The translations under genes were made by a program, and so were the position numbers. The notes under the pieces were generated by a model, which worked only from the letters and a program-made list of their open reading frames with translations, did not search any database and was not told the origin of the DNA. A DNA stretch of 64,000 bases from Mycocentrospora acerina. Lineage: Eukaryota; Ascomycota; Dothideomycetes; Pleosporales. Positions 21,763-34,341 of this stretch are shown here, in pieces (positions within the stretch are counted from its first letter, which is position 1; every line of letters begins with the position of its first letter). The stretch spans positions 991,821-1,055,820 of the forward strand of contig JAKUHH010000108.1 in assembly GCA_022701365.1 (NCBI GenBank). Reading direction: 5' to 3'.

Positions 21763-24115
21763 TCACGACGCTACCTTGTCAAACCCCTCCTTTTGCCATA
21801 CTGTCGACTCTCCCGCGCCCGCTGCAATCGGCCCCCCGACAGCCACTGCGTCTGCCAACGCGCTGCTCCCAGAATACGAAAACAACATGTAAAACACCAT
21901 GAAATGCAGGCCTAGCAGGTACGCTGCAAAAACATTTCTGCTGCTCCTTGTTTGTAGGACGAATTTCGTGACTCGCAGGACTATGCGCTCAAAGAGGTGC
22001 ATGCGCTTCATTGCGCGTGCGGACTCGCGGCCCCGGAAGGCAGCGAATGGTGAGAGATTCGACTCGTATGTTGCCTTGTAGCGGTCTGTCGGGTCGCTTC
22101 CGCCCATGTTGATGGTTGATGGGTTGGGGTTTGCCGCGTAGCTTGATGCCGAGGAGGCGGGGCCTCTGTTCACGGCGTTGTAGGAAGATACGTAGCGTGT
22201 CTTTTCGTACAAATCCAAGTTATCTTTTTGGAGCGCCCCGATCTCGGAGCGGAGGGATGTGACTGTTTGGTGGGACTTTTGTAGCTCGGCTTCGAGTTCA
22301 GAGTTGCGCTTTTTGAAGCGGTCACGCTGGGCAGTCACCATGGGGAGGATGCCCGAGCCGCCTCCTACGGATTCTCCGGCGCGCAGTGATGCGAGGGTGG
22401 TCTGGGAGGTGTTTTCGAAGCCCGATATTATGGATGATGTAGGCGATGAGCGACCGCGACGGGCAGAAGACTGCGGGTAGCGTGATACATATGTGCCTGC
22501 CACGGACATGCCGGAGGGGTCAAAGGCATTTGTTGCTTCTCGCTGGACCTTCTCGAGGTCGGCTTCGAGCGTTTCGTTTAGTTTTCGCGATTTCTCGAGA
22601 GCCATGTTAGTGGTGGAGAGGTTTTCCTGCAAGGCTTCGAGACGGCTTTGCAGGTCTTGGTGCGAGACTCGTAGGACGGTAAGCTCGTTGCTGAGCTTTT
22701 TGTTACGGGCTAGAAGTAGTTGCTCTAGGGTTTCGCCTTTACCTTTGGCGGCACCGTTTTGGGAGAGGGCGAGCTCGGTGGCTTCGTCATCATCATCGCC
22801 AGTTGCGAATTCGATTGACTGGATTGTTAGCATGTGCTGCGGTACAAGAGAGGAGGAAGCCTACCTTGAGCACTTCAAGCTCCTGCTTGACGTTTTCGTA
22901 GTCGCTCCATTTCTGGACCTTTTCACGCAGTGCCTCCTTCTCGCTCTTGAGCGATTTGATTTCGCGCTCCAGACTTCGAGTCTCCGTCTCGAGACGCGTC
23001 TGCTTGGAGTCCTTTTCAAATCGTGCATTTTCGAGCTTGCGCAGGAGCGACGAGTTCTCAGAACGTAGTCTCAAGAATACAGGGTCGTCTTCTACAGGCC
23101 CCTGCTGAGCTTGGGCTGATGCAGACTGCGCGAGCTCCAGACGTAGCTGCTCATTACGTGCTTCGACCTCGGCCAGGCGGTGGCTGGTCTTCTCGAGTTC
23201 TGAACTGACGATTTCAAGCTCTGCTGCAGTGGCACCTCGACCAGTCTCTGCTTCGGTGCTGTCTCCTTCGCCCAGTCTTTGAGAGACTTCGTAGCTAGCC
23301 TTGAGCTCCTTGAGTAGCCGGTCCTGGTTCTCGACCTTGTCCTCGAGACTCTTCTCCTTGGCCTCCCAGTTGTCCTGCTTCTCGCTCAACACTGCCGACC
23401 ACGAAGCCTCGACCTCCTTGATCTTGGTGTCACGCGTCTCCTCGAGGGTCTTGCGTGCGGTGCGCTCCTCCTCGAGCTTCTTCTCCGAGTCGTCGAGCTG
23501 CGAGGTGAGTTTGGCGACGGTGTTTTGCAGGCGCTCATTCTCTGCGGTGAGCTTGGGGACTACTTCTTCGGCAGTGACGAGGGAGTCGACTGAGGCCTCG
23601 AGGAGGGGGTAGGGGTCGGGGGCCTCGGACAGCGGGGAGTAGAGCTGGAAGAAGGCGGCCTGGACGGCCTTGGACTGGTTGGAGATGAGGTCGATGAAGT
23701 TCTGGTAGGCTGCTGCAGTTAGCGGCGTAGTGGGGTGTGCGTGCTGGGTGCGTACACTTCAAGAGGGCCTTGACGTCGCTCAGCTTGCTCGCGTCGTCGA
23801 GCTTGCGGAAGTCCTTTGTCTTCTGGGCGAGGTCCTTGCGCTGGGTGAGCGAGTCGCGCTGGTGGGCGACGAGGTCCGAGGCAAGCGTGTCGAGGTGCGG
23901 GACGAGCGTGGTCAGGTCGATGTCTGGCGCACTGTGAGCTTCTGGTGGCAGCCAGCGGGGGGGTTGGCGGCCGACGTACTGCGCCACGCGCCAATGGCCT
24001 TTTGGAACTTGTTGTCGCTGTCGTGGCCGTGGTTGTCGCCGGCTGCGTCTCGTTGCGCGTCGCCGTGGGCCGAGTCCAGCGACGGCCGGTCGTCGACGTC
24101 GAGCCCGCCCTCCAT
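21763..24115 (-). CDS. CASP/Coy1-like Golgi coiled-coil membrane protein
   Basis: Predicted 734-residue tail-anchored golgin of the CASP family (yeast Coy1), which acts in intra-Golgi retrograde tethering. Exons: 24115-23980, 23923-23756, 23709-22865, 22818-21763. The N-terminus has the family start FQKAIGAWRNIDLTTLVPHLD and a QRKDLAQKTKDFRKL stretch. Long heptad-type coiled coil follows through most of the protein (EKSLEDKVENQDRLLKEL, RSLEREIKSLKSEKEALREK, LEQLLLARNKKLSNELTVLR). The CASP C-terminal domain contains RDRFKKRNSELEAEL, LYEKTRYV and DRYKATYESNLSPFAAFRGRE. One membrane segment lies near 679-698 (LLGLHFMVFYMLFSY) with a short lumenal tail. All introns are 46-56 bp. The start is shared back to back with the Vps3-like gene. 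Confidence 0.92.
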
Positions 24116-24535
24116 GGCTGCGCTTCCCTCTGCACTCTGCGCTCTGGATTCTAAACTCTTCTCTGCACTCTAAACTCTTCCCTCTAAATCTCCGCTCTTC
24201 CGTGGGCGTTGGTGCTTGTCGTCGACTACGCGGGCGCATACGTGGTCATGGGTGGGCATGGGCGGGCATGCAGGCTGTGGCCGTCGAGCGCGACCACGCT
24301 GGGGACTCGCACGCGAACCGATTGGCCGGCCGCGTGCATCGTCCATGGAGCTCCGCGTCTCCCCCAGGCAGCTGCAGCCGCAACCGCAACCGCAGCCACC
24401 ACGGCCGTCTTCTGCCTCGCCAGCCTCGCTCCCAACATGCACGCCCCCCGCGTCCTGAGCGTGTAGCCATGGCGCCTGTCGCCATTGCCACTGCCGCCGC
24501 CCCCGCCATCGCCGTCGCCGTCGCCGTCTCCAGCC
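24116..24535. promoter_or_regulatory. Divergent promoter region CASP / VPS3
   Basis: 420 bp of GC-rich DNA between outward-facing start codons of two membrane-traffic genes. It must carry both promoters. No defined factor site was recognised. Confidence 0.5.
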
Positions 24536-27500
24536 ATGTCACCCCCGCCCGCCCGCCGCCCGCCGCCCCAGCACGGCCCGTATGTCCTCCGCAAGCTCGT
24601 GTCGCACCTGCCCTTGGCCGCTGACGGCGACTCGTCTGCCGTGCACATTACCTGCGTCGAAGTATCGAGTACGTTTCTATACCCGTGCCTGGGATTGCAC
24701 CTCGACTTGACCTTCACCTTTACCTTCACTTGGACTTGGACTTGGACTTGCACCTCTGCCTCCACTCACACCTCCACTTCTACCCCAATTTGCACACTCA
24801 CATACACGTCCACTCCCACCTTCACTTTCACTCCCACTTTCACTTTCACTCCCACTTTCACTTTCACTCCCACCTCCACCTCAACCTTTACTTTCACTTT
24901 CACTCCCACACCCACTGACCCCCTCCCCCAGACGGCAACCTCTACGTCGGCACCTCGGCCGCCGAGATCCTGCACTTTGTCCTGCTGCCCCCAGAGCCCA
25001 ATGACCCCTCGGACGAGCCCACGGCCATCATCGCTTCGCGCCTCGAGCCCCCCCACAACGACGCCCACGGGCCCGGCGTCCAGCAGATCCTCATTCTCCC
25101 GCGCGTCAACAAGGCCTGCATTCTCTGCAACAACACTCTCTCCATCTACTCGTTGCCCGAACTGAGCCCAGACTCGACCTTCAAGCCCATCTCGTGCCTG
25201 TGGGTGGGCGGCGTCGATCTGAATGAAGAGCAGGATGACACCGCCGCAGATGGCGTCGTCGTCGTCATTGGGCTGAAGAAGCGCCTGCGCCTCGTCCAGA
25301 TCTCAGAAAACTCGCCGCCCCGCGCCCTCAAGGCTATCGAGTACGGCGGCTGCTTGGTCTCCGTCAGACGCGACGACTTCTCCTGCGCTGCTGACGCCCA
25401 CTCATATGCCCTGCTCGACGTCATACACCAGCAAAAGATTGGCTTGTTCCCCATCTCCTCGCTAGACCCGGATGTTGGCGACGTTGGCGGGGCTGCCGAG
25501 TCCCTCGCCACTGTGCCCTCGGTTCCTTCGAGAAGCGTGTCTACTGCGAGTGCCCAGCTGCAGTTCCAGGGAGATCAGCGTGGTCACAACCGCAGCACAA
25601 GTCTCAGCATCTTGGGAGCCGGAGGCCCCTCGTCTCGGACAGCAAGTCCACGTCCTCCAACAGCGCGATATGGATTCGACGCGCCCGAGTCGCTTTCGCG
25701 CACCGCGTCGCCTGCCTCTGGTCGTTCCCCAGCTCGAGTTCCCGAGGGAGGGCCATCCAGCAGGGCTTCCAGCCAGTCGAGGGGTGGCGCCGCTCAGTCA
25801 GACAAACTTTTACCACCAACACCCTCGGAACCAAACACAACTCAGACAGACCAACCTCCGCCGCCACCGCCATTCGTTCCCTTGCGACCCCACATTGCAT
25901 CTCCCACTCCCAATGAGTTTTTGCTCACGGTCGGAACAACGCCATCAGAACAAGGAGTAGGCATGTTCGTCAACCTCGACGGAGACATGTGCAGAGGAAG
26001 TATTCAGTTCAGCAGTTATCCTGATGCCATCATAGTCGATGGATCAGGCATTGATTTGAACTCATCTATGGGTCCAGATATGGACGCAGAGGAGGGCTAC
26101 GTCTTAGCGGCTGTTCATCGAGAAGAGAACGACCAAGTTTTATATGGAGTTGAGATTCAACGATGGGATATAGATGCCGGCACCGACGAAGCCGATAAGG
26201 AGTGGTTGAACCTTCACTCACTTGGACTCACATCACAAAAAGATGGAACACACATCTCAGTGCCCCTGGGTATGCGCACTGTTGTACAGCCCTACGATCT
26301 AGTCCTGCCCGAGATTGGAGCAAAATTGACTGTAAAACGTTTACGACTGTCCCTGACAGATGGTTCAAGTTCAGGAGATGAAGCCAAACACAATGTGACG
26401 GCGCAAGAACAGGCAGACCTCGACTTCACTGAGAGGCTTTCGAGACTGCAAACTCAAAACGTCTTATGGGCAGGAGACCAGATTTGGTGGACTGTTCGCA
26501 ATCCGCTTGTAACTCGGTTGGACTCTAGGTTGGAGGCAGCACAGTTCACACCTACAGGAGATGGAGTGCGCATCCAACCCAATCGAAATCTTGTCGAAAA
26601 AGTGCTGGGTGATATTCGAGGCCAAGAGCCACGAAATGAGTCGGAGTATCTCAGCCTCATATATATCCGCCAAAAAGCATCCGTTTTACTCCTCATGGAT
26701 GTCGTGCTCCGCACCAAGACAAACATCATCATTTTCGAAAACGAAAAACGAATCACTGAGCAAGCTTTGGTTGAAGGAGAGGCAGATCCAAGAGTGGTCT
26801 TGAGTCTCATACCGATCTTGTATAAAGAGGTAGTGCAGGGACCGGACGGCATACAGATTTCAGGTGGTGTGACGTCGCTAGTAGAGGACTTCTTACAGCA
26901 AAACAACTTGTCAACCATGTCAACGAATGTCAACGGACCATTCGGCGACAACATTCTTCACTTCATGAAGAGATATCTTCAATTCTGGAGGCGGAGAAAG
27001 GGTATGGCCAGTGTAACCAACGATCCGTCGGTGTTTCAAAGTATCGATGCCGCGCTGCTGCACATTCTCCTCATGTTGGACCAAGGCAGTCCAGAAGGAA
27101 CCTCGAGTCCAGGGATGCATCGAGCCGAACTGTACGAATTAGTCGATAAGGAGGTAGAATGCTTCGATCGTGCTGTCGAGCTACTAGAGCAGTTCAAACG
27201 CTTTTACGTATTGAGCCGCTTGTATCAGAGCAATTGCAGGGCGTCAATCAAAGCCTCAAAGGTACTCGCGACTTGGCGACGGATCCTAGAGGGCGAGCCA
27301 GATGCAGGTGGTGAGTTTATAGATGGAGAAAACGAGGTGCGGAAATATCTCGCGCGCATTCGAGATCAGGCACTGGTTGAGGAGTACGGTGCTTGGCTGG
27401 CAAACCGCAATCCTAGGCTTGGTGTGCAGATATTCGCCGACGACCACAGTAGGGTCAAATTCGAACCCACGCGAGCGGTTGCCCTTTTGCGAGACAAGGC

Positions 27501-28395
27501 GCCAGGTGCTGTCAAGGAGTACCTCGAGTACTTGGTCTTTGGTAAAAAGGTAAGCATTACCTTCACTTTGCTTTCTAGAGCCACAACTAATCACAAGTAG
27601 CACACACGATATGTCAATGAACTCATCGCATACTACCTCGATACAGTCATCACAGAACTAGAAAACAGCCCCTCATCACGAGAAACACTCTCTCAAACCT
27701 ACGAAACATACCGCATCCTCGTTCCCCCTAAACCAACCTACCACCAATTCATAACTGACAATGCCGTCCCAGCAGAGTGGTGGCAAGCGCGCCTCCGCCT
27801 CCTGCAACTCCTCGGCTCCAACCAACCCGCCACATCATCCTACGACGTAGCAGCTATCTTGACGCGTCTAGAGCCTTATAAACAGGAACTCGTCTCCGAA
27901 ATGATCATCCTCAACGGCCGACAAGAAAGACATCAAGAAGCGCTCCGTCTCCTCACCCATGGCCTCGGCGACTTTGACACGGCAATCTCCTACTGTTTAT
28001 ATGGCTACCACTCCATCTTCCGCGCCCCTTCCTCCACCGTGCCACGCTCCGAACTCCCCTCCCGCGCCGACCAGTCCCGTCTGTTCAATTTCCTACTCCC
28101 AGAGTTTCTGCGAATCGAAGATGTTTCGCAGCGCGTGGAGCGGACAAGCGAGCTTCTGGAGCGATTTGGCGGCTGGTTTGACGTTGGGGATGTGCTGGCC
28201 GTGGTGCCGGATGAGTGGAGCGTCGACGTCTTCTCGGGCTTTTTAATACGCAGTCTAAGGCGTTTAGTTAGGGAGAAGACGGAGAGTGGAGTGGTGAGGG
28301 CGCTGAGTGACGCGCAGAATAGTCAGGTCAGTGCCGAGGTGGTGGAGAAGAGGGAGGGGATGGGGGTTGGGTGTACGGTGGAGAGGGTGGGGTAG
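24536..28395 (+). CDS. CORVET subunit Vps3-like protein (TGFBRAP1/Vps39 family)
   Basis: Predicted 1181-residue protein of the Vps3/TGFBRAP1 family, the Rab5-binding subunit of the CORVET endosome tether. Exons: 24536-24668, 24932-27549, 27601-28395. The N-terminal half is a CNH-type beta-propeller (YVLRKLVSHLPL, ITCVEVSNGNLYVGTSAAEILHF, GVQQILILPRVNKACILCNNTLSIYSLPEL). It carries a long Ser/Pro-rich insert near residues 250-380. The C-terminal half is helical with Vps39-type domains (VDKEVECFDRAVELLEQF, KEYLEYLVFG, EMIILNGRQERHQEALRLLTHGLGDFDTAISYC). I chose Vps3 over Vps39/Vam6 because the N-terminus has the Vps3 arrangement and lacks the Vam6 start. The first intron (263 bp) is unusually long and made of hexamer repeats. 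Confidence 0.85.
24811..24912. repeat. Hexamer / 18-bp minisatellite inside first intron of the Vps3-like gene
   Basis: Seventeen hexamers, mostly CACTTT or CACTCC. The first nine form three 18-bp units of pattern CACTCC-CACTTT-CACTTT, and degenerate units follow. Related looser repeats extend left to about 24700. The whole block is pyrimidine-rich on the transcribed-sense strand. Confidence 0.85.
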
Positions 28396-28768
28396 GGATA
28401 CAAGTCACGTGTGAAGTATATAGAGGAGAGGAGTAGAATAGGGGAGTATATTGTAATACTATTAATATTCAACTTGCAGCGTCTTTCTTGAGCACACGCA
28501 ATAAGAAATATGGCGCCTTATTACACCAGCAAGCGCTATACAGGGGGGTTTTCTTAGAATCGATGATAATGAGAAAATCTTACTATTCCGCGTCCATTTA
28601 CAATGAATGCATCTGAGAAGGATATTCATCAGATCCCATGATTATGTCCCAGGTAACGACGAGTCCGTCGTACGAAACCACACTCGACGCTCAGGGGCCG
28701 ACCTACCTCTTCCTCGATCCGTCCATCCCAACACAACAAAAAAAGTCCCCTCCCGCCACCTCATTACT
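28396..28768. other. Convergent 3' spacer
   Basis: 373 bp between the stop codons of the Vps3-like gene and choline kinase. It contains AT-rich stretches (28440-28470) fit for 3' end formation. Nothing else seen. Confidence 0.5.
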
Positions 28769-31700
28769 CTACTCCACAATCTTGATCCGCTCCCTCACCC
28801 GCTCGGGCAACTCCTCGGCCTTCACCAACCCCAGCCTCACTGCATCGCCCCACAGGAACATGGCCCTGTCCTGCGCGTACGCCAGATAGTCAAACTCCTC
28901 CTCGTCCTGCGCCTTGAAAAGATCAGTATCCTGTTGTGTAGCGGGGTCTGCTCCGGCAGGAGGCGGTGAGGATGAAGATGAAGATGTGTTGTTCAAGTCC
29001 GCGGTTTCTCCACTCACAGGTCCATTCTCATTCTTGCTCTCGTCTTGTGCGCCGGCCGTGGCTTTAGCAATGGGTGAGGCCGTCTGGTTGGCTTCGTTGG
29101 CGGCTTTTTTGGCTTCGGCTTCAAAGTCGGGGAGCCCTGGGACTTGGGCTTGCACGATGCCCCAGGCGACCCATTGGGATGAGTTGGCTAGGCGCCAGAG
29201 TCTCGTCTCGGCCATGAGGCGGCGGGCTTCTTCTTCGGCTTGACGCTCGGCTTCGAGTTCTTGCTCTTGGAAGAAGGACTTGTCGCCAGGAGGGGCGCGC
29301 GAGTCTAGCATGAATGCGGAGATGGAATTGGGTGTTGCGGTCGCGGCGAGGGCCGTAGTGCTGCCTGATGTCGGGAGGGGACCTAGATGGGGGGTTGGTG
29401 GGTTGGAGGCTGCACCTGGGGCCTTGTAGCCTGGAGTGTGGCTAAGGTATGCCCGAATGAAACGATGCTGTTCTTCTGCAGTCGGGTAGTATTTTTCGTT
29501 GCATCTCCAAGGCTTCTCGGCATCATGGTAATTGTATGTCCACTCCGTCTATATGATTGCGTTAGTAAGGATGATGTTGAAGTCTACAAAAGTAGTTGAC
29601 GACAGAGAAAAGTAACGATGTATCTTACAAAGTGGTTCGCAAATTCCAGACCGGGCAAGTTTGCATTTGCGTATTCAAAGTCAATCACCACGAGCTGCTT
29701 GTGCTGATTTGCTGGAAGCAGAAGTGGCGATTCGCCTTCGGGCATCATACGAAGAATATTTCCGTATTGAGTCTGTTACACAGCCTGGTTAGTCTCTCTT
29801 CCACGCTCTCTTGTGGAAAAAAAACTCACATCGTTGTGGGCAAATACCAACCGCTCGTTGATCTTGTCAATTCCACCATACTGCTCCTCTAGCCACACTC
29901 TGTATTTCTCAATGGTTTTCCTGAATACTGGCCACTCAACACCGCACACAAATCCCCTCTTCTTCCACTTGTCTGCCGGAGACAGAGGAGCGTTCGGGTC
30001 GGTCTCAAGAATTTGCTTGTCAAGCCACATGACGACCTGCTCACATCGATCGACCCACTTGTCCCAGTTCTGCCAAACGAATGGGCCGGCTTCTCGCTCC
30101 TTCTTCAAGAGATCAATGCCTTCATGGAGCTCTCGCATACGCTTTGCAATCTGCTTTGAGGTCTCTGCGTTGCGAAGCTCCTTTGCAGTCAGCGGCTGAG
30201 CGTGCAGGAACTCCTCGAAACGTCCATTGCCGAATGTGCCGAGAAGGCGCGGACCGATACGTTTACGCACAAGCCGCTGTAGAATTTGTAACTCGGATTC
30301 ACGGTCAATAAGATGCTCTACCTGGGGGCCATAGATTCGCAGAAGAAGTTTACTAGTCAAATCAGCTGTGCACAGCAACGGAAAGTTGATGACTTACGGA
30401 GGCGGGTTCTTCGGCTTCGGCTTGCCGTCAGCACCATTTGCATGAGATGGTAGGTCTTTGGGGGGAAACACGACGTAGACAGCATTCGTCAATGCGCCAC
30501 TAAGCCTCTGTACCTCAAGCTGGCTGCTCAGCTCCATAGGTACTTTTCGCCATCCCTTCAGTTTCAGAGTCAGAGCCAAGCGAAGAATCTCAAACTTGAA
30601 AGTGTCCCATGCTTCTTTCTCTTTTCGAGCCCGCTTAGAAGCCTCTCCGCCCTCAGGCCCAGCCTCTGGGTCTTCCAAAGTGTATGCCATAGTCTTGGAG
30701 TTGTCCAGGACGGCGTCACAGCCAGGAACGAGCTGATCGACCGAGTCGAAATAATCCGAATCGACAGACATGACCGAATGCCGCTTCAAGCCAGTCGAAA
30801 GCTTACGGGTATGCGCAGCCTTCTTCTTCGATTCGACTGGCTTGACGGATAGTGTCTTCCCCAAAATGGTAGCCAACTCATCAAGCGCAACAGAACCTAG
30901 AGACGACTCTGATCCGCGCCGTTCTTGGTCTTCGGTAGACTGGATTGGTGTTTCGGCGGGCGAATCCCTCTGAAGCTCGACATCTTCGGAGACATCCTTG
31001 GTGGTAACCTTTCGCTTCGCTTTTCGCGCAGCGCGTCTTGTTCGTTCAGACTTGAGCCATGCGCCAACCTGCTTCAGAAGACCTGCGTGCGCATTATGAC
31101 CATGTGAGAGATTATCTGTTGAGCTTTCTGAAAGGAGAGAAGACAGCGATGGGTTGCCTTCAACACTAGATGGCCTGAGGGAGCTAAGGCGTTCGATTGA
31201 TGGCCTACCCGACAGTCGCTTCCCGTGAATGCTTGCAGCATACTGCCTGGCAGACTTATCAAGATCTAGATAATCTTTCTGTTCGAGCTCTTTGTTCTGA
31301 CCGATCATCATTGGAGAAATACTCTCGTCGGGAAAGGAAACAACTGTGAGAAAGAGATAAGCAGTGATTCATGTCGGTGTATCATTGTCTAATGCGCAAG
31401 CACTTGCAAGTTAATCTGCATAGCATGGAATAAATCAAAACGTAGTAAACAGCGTGTGTGAGATGGCCGTCAGAATCAGGACCTGGCACGAGCTGATGTC
31501 ATCTGCACCTGACCAGTTGGAGCTGAGCACGAGACATGCAATCAAGGTTACACATAATAGAATCAATTGATCTCCCGGATCAATCGCGCAAAGGGTGGCC
31601 AAGCAAAATTTGGGAATTGATTCGGTGAAGTCGCATGGGCATGGAGGGCGTGGACAGGGCTTGGTAAGGGAGGATGAACGGACCTTTGGTTGTCGAGCGG

Positions 31701-31783
31701 GGTGACGTGCCCCCCTCTAGAGGGTTGCTGCGGGCAGGCTCTGGGGACAAGTGTTTATCCAGCCGTTCATTGGAGGACGCCAT
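28769..31783 (-). CDS. Choline kinase (possibly also ethanolamine kinase)
   Basis: Predicted 830-residue kinase that phosphorylates choline for phosphatidylcholine synthesis by the Kennedy pathway. Exons: 31783-31684 (tentative), 31343-30398, 30352-29830, 29772-29629, 29548-28769. The N-terminal third is a regulatory, Ser-rich region with VSFPDESISP, as in fungal choline kinases. The kinase fold follows: RLSGALTNAVYVV, KLLLRIYGPQVEHLIDRESEL, the Brenner motif VFAHNDTQYGNIL (Asp near 523, Asn 528), and VVIDFEYANANLPGLEFANHFTEW (Asp near 554). The tail after the fold is long and Ala/Glu-rich, ending in EELPERVRERIKIVE. The first exon rests on an unusual GTCCGT donor and a 340 bp intron. It keeps the frame, but translation could instead start at 31311. 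Confidence 0.9.
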
Positions 31784-32513
31784 TGCGGGGATATATTGTG
31801 TGCTCACTTTGCTGCAGACGCGACAATCCGGAAGGCCTTGGGAACGAAATTGAGCCGAAACAGTTGGAACTGGAGATTACTGTTTCTGTTGTGTGTTGGG
31901 CTTGGTGTTCGTGGCGCGATTTCGATGGAGGAAACCGGAAAGTCGACGCGAGCTCAGGGTCCACGTGCCAAGAACGATTGGTGGTGGAGAGTCGACGTAC
32001 AAGCTGAAAGTGAGAGAGCTGATAAACCCAAAAAGCGCTGATAGGAGTGAAAGAACAAAAAAATTCAATGTAGTACGACAAATAGCGTGTTCAACTTGTT
32101 CAGATCTCAGGTCATGGTTCACTGGCTTACAGATAAGGTCATTCGGACACTGGCTTGGCGATATACGTCAGGATTGCTGTCAGACAAAAGCAGGTAAACC
32201 TGAATGTTGGATGTTTTGGCATTTGAACGCAAAACTAGTGGCTACGTTAAATACGTCTGATGTGACAAAAAAACGAGTTACTCTGATCTATAGGATGCAC
32301 CTCTGGAGTGCGTGTCACAAGCCTGCTACTGCTCCTTGAGCAAGAGGCGACATAATAATTCAAACCCTAACGCCACGCTGCAATGCTCGACCGAAATTAG
32401 AACCAACCATGATACCCCTCCCCCACGTCGCATTATTGTACATTCAACGGATCTCGTGCAGTACCAAGGTCGATCGCTCGCCTCGTTGTAACATCGGTTT
32501 AGGCAGGATTTCC
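31784..32513. other. Intergenic region, no supported gene
   Basis: About 730 bp between the choline kinase 5' end and the stop of the carrier gene. It holds the choline kinase promoter. A 148-codon frame on the plus strand (31893-32339) starts with TTG and has no family resemblance. Confidence 0.5.
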
Positions 32514-34341
32514 TTATGCAGCCCATTCCACAGTCTCCAGGGCTAGCATGACCAGTACCAGAGTCGAAGGCAATATCCAGACAACGTAACTTTGGAACAA
32601 AATTCTCGACATGGCACCCATGTAAACATTGTTGATCTGACAGATCTGGGCCAATTGAAGTGCGGTGGGGGCACCACTCAAAAGGAAACAAACAATGATG
32701 AAGATCGGATCGTCCAAGATGCTCACGGGAACGTACTTGGCAGTGAGTGCAAGCATTGGCGCCATGAAAATGGTCGGAATAAGCATGCGACTGACTAAAG
32801 AAGCAATGACGAGATTCCTCTCGACCTTGGGGTCCTCCATAGAATGTTTGTCTTCTTTGGGCAGAGTGTTGCGGGCAAGGTTAGCGCCCAAAACGACCAA
32901 AATGAGCGGAACAGCGACTTGTCCGCTTTGGTTGACGGCGCGCGTGACCGAATTGCTGACGAGGGTTCCAGGGTCGAAGAAAAGATGTTGAAGCGAAGGT
33001 ACTGAAGCAACAATGATAGCCACCAACATTGCCCAGAGAGGCGGGTTCATAAACTCCCAGAGGCCTCCCAGGAACTTGATGGATATCGAGTAGAGTTTGG
33101 AGAGCGTCTGCTGGAGCCACTTGGGAAGAGATTGGAAAATCTGGCGTCTAATACGAGCAATCTTTGCAAAGACTGACTGGGCGGATTGCTTGATTGCTAG
33201 TGTCGTCCTCTTTGGCCATCCTTTCCAGCCCTTGGGAACATCTTGAGGCGGTTCAAAAGAGCCGTTCGCGTGACCATTGGTGTTGCCATTCATGTTACCA
33301 GACGCCCTGACCGTAGTATTACCATTCGTAGGCGTAACAAAGTCGGTGGATGCCAAAACGTCCTCACGGTCCGACAACGAACCTGCGTCGCTAGTGTCTA
33401 CGGAATTGGAGTAGCTGGTGACGTTTCCGGATTCGTAATCAGAATGTGAATCATCAAGCAGACCCTCTGCTTCATGATCATGGTATTCTCCGTTCTCCAG
33501 TGCGTTACGCACGCCTCCATCTTCGTCATTGTAGGCGCTAGCGGGAGCAAGCAAAACGTTGAAGCCCCATGTCCACCGAACTAGCTGACCGAGTTGTTGG
33601 AAGATGAGAAGATAGAGGATGCCTCGCGCAGCAACTTCGTTGTCGTTATCGCCGGGGACCTTGTCCCAATGGAGGCCTGACAGAGTCTTCGCGAGGGAGA
33701 TGACGAGGGAGATGGGCAGCGAGTTTGAGTTTCCAAAGACCTTGACATGTTAGCTGTTGTCGCGTCCAAACACGCAGTAGGCGCGACATACTGCCATTGC
33801 TACCAAGAAATTGGATGCTCTCTTCTTAAACCCACATATCCGTGACACTAGGAGGGCCGCGAGGTAGGAGACTAGAGTTTGGACGATGAAAATGAGTGGG
33901 ATGACGGCGAGGTCAGACAGTTTGTCGGCGGTCAATTGCGATGCGAGTTTAGTGAAGACTGGCGCATATCGTTAGCTAGTATCCGCAAAGATTTTGCTTG
34001 AAAAAGACGCGTGCCTGGAGAGCTGAAGACATACTGAGGCAGGGTGTGAACAGCTGCGTGTTTAGGTTCGCCAGGAACTTTTGGTTCTCTGCGTCAAACT
34101 GGCCCATTCTCGCGACAATGTAGCCGGGCAGGCTGACGCAGACGACCTCCATGACAGCCTCGAAAACGAGCAATGTGAGATTGGCGAAGTCGGGATGCGA
34201 ACTATGCGCCCCGGTGTTGAAGACCTTCATGGAGCCAGCATTGCCGTAGTCTGGGGATTGCGAGGCCATGGCGACGAAATTGGGCGGGCCAGCCTGAAAA
34301 GTGCGCAGGCGCAGGGCCTGGGGACTGGAGAAGAATCCCAT
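32514..34341 (-). CDS. Auxin-efflux-carrier family membrane transporter (PIN-like/PILS type)
   Basis: Predicted 566-residue polytopic membrane protein of the auxin efflux carrier/bile-acid-sodium symporter fold, as in fungal Ecm3-type proteins of the ER or plasma membrane. Exons: 34341-34035, 33958-33792, 33740-32514. An N-terminal helix bundle (NLTLLVFEAVMEVVCVSLPGYIVARMG) carries the family block FLANLNTQLFTPCLIFTKLASQLT. Then come LAVIPLIFIVQTLVSYLAALLVSR and FLVAMAVFGNSNSLPISLVISL. A long acidic, Ser/Asn-rich hydrophilic loop (about 220-330) separates these from the C-terminal bundle (NPPLWAMLVAIIVASVP, VPLILVVLGANLA, FIIVCFLLSGAPTALQLAQI). This two-bundle plan is typical. The substrate in fungi is unknown. 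Divergent from the MAPKK. Confidence 0.9.
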
